Of a stretch of 24,485 bases of DNA, positions 21,732-24,485 are shown piece by piece (the first letter of the stretch is position 1; every line of letters starts with the position of its first letter). Source of the DNA: COE1 sp965114465 (GTDB lineage: Bacteria; Bacillota; Clostridia; Lachnospirales; Lachnospiraceae). Location: NCBI GenBank assembly GCA_965114465.1, contig CBCOYO010000039.1:1-24485 (forward strand), in the 5' to 3' direction. A model generated the notes under the pieces. It saw only the letters and a program-made list of their open reading frames with translations, had not been told where the DNA came from and made no database searches. Position numbers and translations under genes: made by a program.

Positions 21732-24299
21732 TCACCGCAGATATTGCTGAAGCAGTGCCACCACTTTATCCAAATTAAATGGTTTGGCTGTATGAGCATT
21801 CATTCCGCAGTCAAAACACTTTTGTATATCGTCTGGAAAAGCATCCGCGCTTACCGCAATAATTGGTATGCTTGCAGCATCTGCATGATTTAATCGGCGG
21901 ATTGCACTTGCTGCTTCAAAGCCTGTCATTACTGGCATACGCAAGTCCATTAAAATTGCATCATACCAACCTTTTTCAGATTGTCCAAATTTATCCACAC
22001 AGATTTGACCATTCTCCGCCCATTCCAACTGCATTCCCAAATCGGAAAGCATAACATCAGCAATCTCCCAGTTTAATTCATTGTCCTCCGCGACAAGAAT
22101 CCGCCTGCCGTTTAAATCCACGCCGTCCGTTCTCTTTTGCTGCTCTGAAACAATTTCCATTTCCGCAAATGGACGCAGGCAGTTATACAATGTAGAACCA
22201 AACAGCGGCTTAGAAAGAAACGCATTGACACCCGTTTTTACAGCATCTGCCTCCAATTCGTCCCATTCACCGTCCGAAAGCAAAATCACGGGAATCTGTG
22301 TTCCAAAACGGCGGCGCAGTTCCTCCACTGTCTGAATACCATTCTGCCCCTCAATATCCCAGTCCACCATAACAATATCATAATCTTTTCCCTTGCGGCG
22401 GTGTTCCTCCATATAATGAAAGGCTCGTTCCGCTGTTATAGCACCCTCTGCATCCAAACCAATTGATTTTAGCGAAACCACAGCCGTTTCATTTGCGGTC
22501 TTATCATCATCTATAATCAACACCTCACGATATGGAAGCTTCATTTTTTGCTCTTGCTGCCCAGTTATTTCCATATCCAATACTATATAGAAGTCCGTTC
22601 CTTTGCCTTGCTCACTTTCCACCGAAATAGTGCCACCCATATCGTCCACAATATGTTTTGTTATCGTCATGCCCATTCCCGCTCCGGCTTCTTTCTCTAC
22701 ACGGCCATTATCCTCCCGCGCAAACGCTTCAAATATCCGTTCTTGAAACTCCTTCGACATCCCTATTCCATTATCGCGGATATGCAAGCAGGAACGGGTA
22801 TATGCGTCCCCTTTAGGAGAAAGCTCCTCACGCAACTCCATAATAATAGTACCGCCTTTTGGTGTAAACTTTGCGGCATTTCCTAGAATATTAATTAAAA
22901 TCTGACTTAAACGGATTCTATCAGAACGTACATTCTCATTTTGAACATTGTAAACATATATATGGAACTGTTGCTGTTTTTCACCAAACTGCGGCTGCAT
23001 AACCGTTAAGATATTCTGCATAATATCATGCAATGAAATTGGTTCCATCTGCAAAGAAAGTCTGCCGCTTTCAATCTTGGACATATCAAGCATATCATTA
23101 ATCAGTCCCAGCAGATGCCGGCTGGAAACATTTATTCGTTTTAAGCAGGAAGATATTTTTGCAGGATTTTCCAGATTATTAAGAGCTATTGTGGTCATTC
23201 CCATTATACCATTCATCGGTGTGCGGATATCGTGGCTCATATTGGAAAGGAACTCACTCTTTGCATTATTTGCCCGCTCTGCAAGAGTCCTTGCTGCATC
23301 CGCTGACTGCCTTGCTTCATAAAGTTCCTGTATCTGCCGTTTCGTCATCTTATAATATCCCAGAAATACAAGAAGCAGAACTCCTAGTATGATACCACAG
23401 CCGCCCATTGAAACCACCGACCATCTGCTGCGCAGTGTATTAATGGTTTCATCCAATGTATTATGCGATGTCTTCAAAATCAGATGCCACTCGGAATTGG
23501 GCAGATTTGTACAATATACATTCCATCGTTCACCCGAAAGCATAACCTCGCTGGTATAATCTCTATTTTCCTCAAGCGCCTCCTTTAATTCTCCTGCATA
23601 CTGTCTTGGTGTCTTGCCGTTATAGGTATCATAGCGCAGCGCAATCCGTTCAAAATAATTAGTTTCCTCTATCATGCTATTCTGCAAAACATAGCTTCCG
23701 TCATCACGGATAATTGAGTAGCGCACCATGCTGCCTTTCACATTGCCCTCTAGCGTATCACTTAAATAACTGGTTGGAAAACCAGCAACCAAAGCGACTG
23801 TTGTACTGCCATCTTCTACTGAATATTTCGCAGGAACACCCATTAGCACTACCTGCGTACCTGTTTCATCCACTCCAGCACAGACATTATATCTGCCGCT
23901 TAATACAGAACGCTGTAACGCATCTGGTTCATCTGCCGTTACCTGTGGCCCATATATCATCCGAAAGCTTCCATCCTCCATATAAAACGCTAAATATTCA
24001 AATTCCATCGAACGTGCATTATATGTAAGCCCAATCCGCAGGGAACTTTCATTTGTAAAACGTCCCGGCGGCACTGCCCCCACAAGTGCTTCCACCTGCG
24101 ACAACCGTAATTCAATGGTAGTACCGAAGTGCGACGCAATCTGTTCACTCAATCCAGATATATAAATAACCCCCAACTGACGGATTGCATCCCCACGCAT
24201 TAAATTCATAAAAAATGTTTGGGCTGCAAAGACCAAAATGCAAAAAAGCGATACTAAAACAAGACCCACCTTCATAAAATGTGTTGTCTTATTTCCCAT
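21732..24299 (-). CDS. Hybrid sensor histidine kinase with two receiver domains, 855 aa
   Basis: TM1 at ~9-31, an extracellular sensing domain at ~32-290 (Cache-like), TM2 at ~295-316. Then a HisKA domain with H356 in NMSHDIRTPMNG, an HATPase with LGNAAKFTPKGG, DNGIGMS and GAGMGMTITKHIV, receiver one (LIIDDDK, MVDWD, LSKPL, about 600-715) and receiver two (AEDN, LMDLRMP, KPF; about 731-855). Phospho-acceptor residues are present in both receivers. There is no DNA-binding output. ATG at 24299 follows AGGGGGA. The neighbouring solute-binding lipoprotein suggests sugar sensing, by analogy with similar pairs. Confidence 0.92.
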   Translation of the reverse strand: MGNKTTHFMKVGLVLVSLFCILVFAAQTFFMNLMRGDAIRQLGVIYISGLSEQIASHFGTTIELRLSQVEALVGAVPPGRFTNESSLRIGLTYNARSMEFEYLAFYMEDGSFRMIYGPQVTADEPDALQRSVLSGRYNVCAGVDETGTQVVLMGVPAKYSVEDGSTTVALVAGFPTSYLSDTLEGNVKGSMVRYSIIRDDGSYVLQNSMIEETNYFERIALRYDTYNGKTPRQYAGELKEALEENRDYTSEVMLSGERWNVYCTNLPNSEWHLILKTSHNTLDETINTLRSRWSVVSMGGCGIILGVLLLVFLGYYKMTKRQIQELYEARQSADAARTLAERANNAKSEFLSNMSHDIRTPMNGIMGMTTIALNNLENPAKISSCLKRINVSSRHLLGLINDMLDMSKIESGRLSLQMEPISLHDIMQNILTVMQPQFGEKQQQFHIYVYNVQNENVRSDRIRLSQILINILGNAAKFTPKGGTIIMELREELSPKGDAYTRSCLHIRDNGIGMSKEFQERIFEAFAREDNGRVEKEAGAGMGMTITKHIVDDMGGTISVESEQGKGTDFYIVLDMEITGQQEQKMKLPYREVLIIDDDKTANETAVVSLKSIGLDAEGAITAERAFHYMEEHRRKGKDYDIVMVDWDIEGQNGIQTVEELRRRFGTQIPVILLSDGEWDELEADAVKTGVNAFLSKPLFGSTLYNCLRPFAEMEIVSEQQKRTDGVDLNGRRILVAEDNELNWEIADVMLSDLGMQLEWAENGQICVDKFGQSEKGWYDAILMDLRMPVMTGFEAASAIRRLNHADAASIPIIAVSADAFPDDIQKCFDCGMNAHTAKPFNLDKVVALLQQYLR

Positions 24300-24350
24300 A
24301 ATCAAAATCCCCCTAAACACCAATTGTTTCTAAGGCAAACACTTATTTTT

Positions 24351-24379
24351 ATTATATCGTATGTATTTTTGCTTGTAAA
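24351..24379 (-). promoter_or_regulatory. Promoter of the kinase/lipoprotein operon
   Basis: On the minus strand TTTACA (24374-24379), a 17-base spacer and TATAAT (24351-24356), about 52 bases before the start codon. Confidence 0.65.
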
Positions 24380-24410
24380 GCATTCTCTTTTGGCGAAATC
24401 TCTACAAAAC

Positions 24411-24485
24411 TAACAGTTCAGATAACCCAATGAACTGTTATGTATCCAGCCATTGGAAATCGCTTCGCGATGGGCTGGATACCTC
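24411..24485. repeat. 75-bp double-hairpin repeat, copy 2 (cut by window end)
   Basis: Same orientation as 20174-20248 with three differences (72 of 75 identical), both hairpins kept. It runs to the last base, so its full extent is unknown. Confidence 0.85.

Noticed and set aside
1..24485. CRISPR array or cas genes
   Set aside because: No regularly spaced direct repeats and no Cas-like proteins; the only CRISPR link is the possible inhibitor.

Overview
The window looks like a low-GC Firmicute, most likely a Clostridia/Lachnospiraceae gut bacterium. The pointers are strong AGGAGG ribosome sites, consensus -35/-10 promoters, a long-form HPF, CPBP proteases, a hybrid histidine kinase beside a solute-binding lipoprotein, and PcfJ/PcfK-type mobile-element genes. 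It contains the right-hand part of an integrated mobile element (about 1 to 17671; the left end lies outside the window) followed by host chromosome (about 17672 to 24485).

Element, leftward half. A control region at 9865-10002 carries divergent promoters and four phased copies of an ACTTGTCAA-like operator between a CI-like repressor (rightward) and a leftward block. That block reads: a 67-aa ORF, a Cro-like HTH protein, several small accessory proteins, a second HTH protein, a 58-aa protein, a 105-aa protein, an HUH/YxxK rolling-circle-type Rep, a VRR-NUC nuclease, a PcfK-like protein of the AcrIIA9 (Cas9 inhibitor) family, PcfJ, a 407-aa DUF3102-like protein, and three small or partial genes. 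Rep to PcfJ are tightly packed, two of the junctions being 4-nt overlaps. Two tiny rightward genes with good promoters interrupt the leftward series (7753-7953 and 9140-9295). A 245-nt segment just upstream of the 58-aa gene is closed by a 40-bp stem and looks like a structured RNA or a replication origin.

Element, rightward half. Repressor, zinc-ribbon/glycine-zipper protein, DUF4041 plus GIY-YIG protein, a possible short RNA, a Uma2 nuclease with a truncated HicB, a leftward GNAT toxin-antitoxin pair, an intact but HicA-less HicB, and a large serine recombinase. No capsid, terminase or conjugation gene is visible, so prophage versus ICE/IME cannot be decided from this window.

Right junction. 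The recombinase gene ends 23 bases before a GATTGGT-GT-ACCAATC core. This core lies at the exact point where an M23 peptidase gene loses its C-terminal half, so the element has integrated into and split that gene.

Host side. The remaining genes, all leftward, are the M23 N-terminal fragment, HPF (with terminator and promoter), a CPBP membrane protease, a sugar-type ABC solute-binding lipoprotein, and a hybrid sensor kinase with two receiver domains. A 75-bp double-hairpin repeat occurs on both sides of the kinase/lipoprotein pair. One copy belongs to a nested structure holding a 98-bp MITE-like insert. No rRNA, tRNA or CRISPR array was seen.
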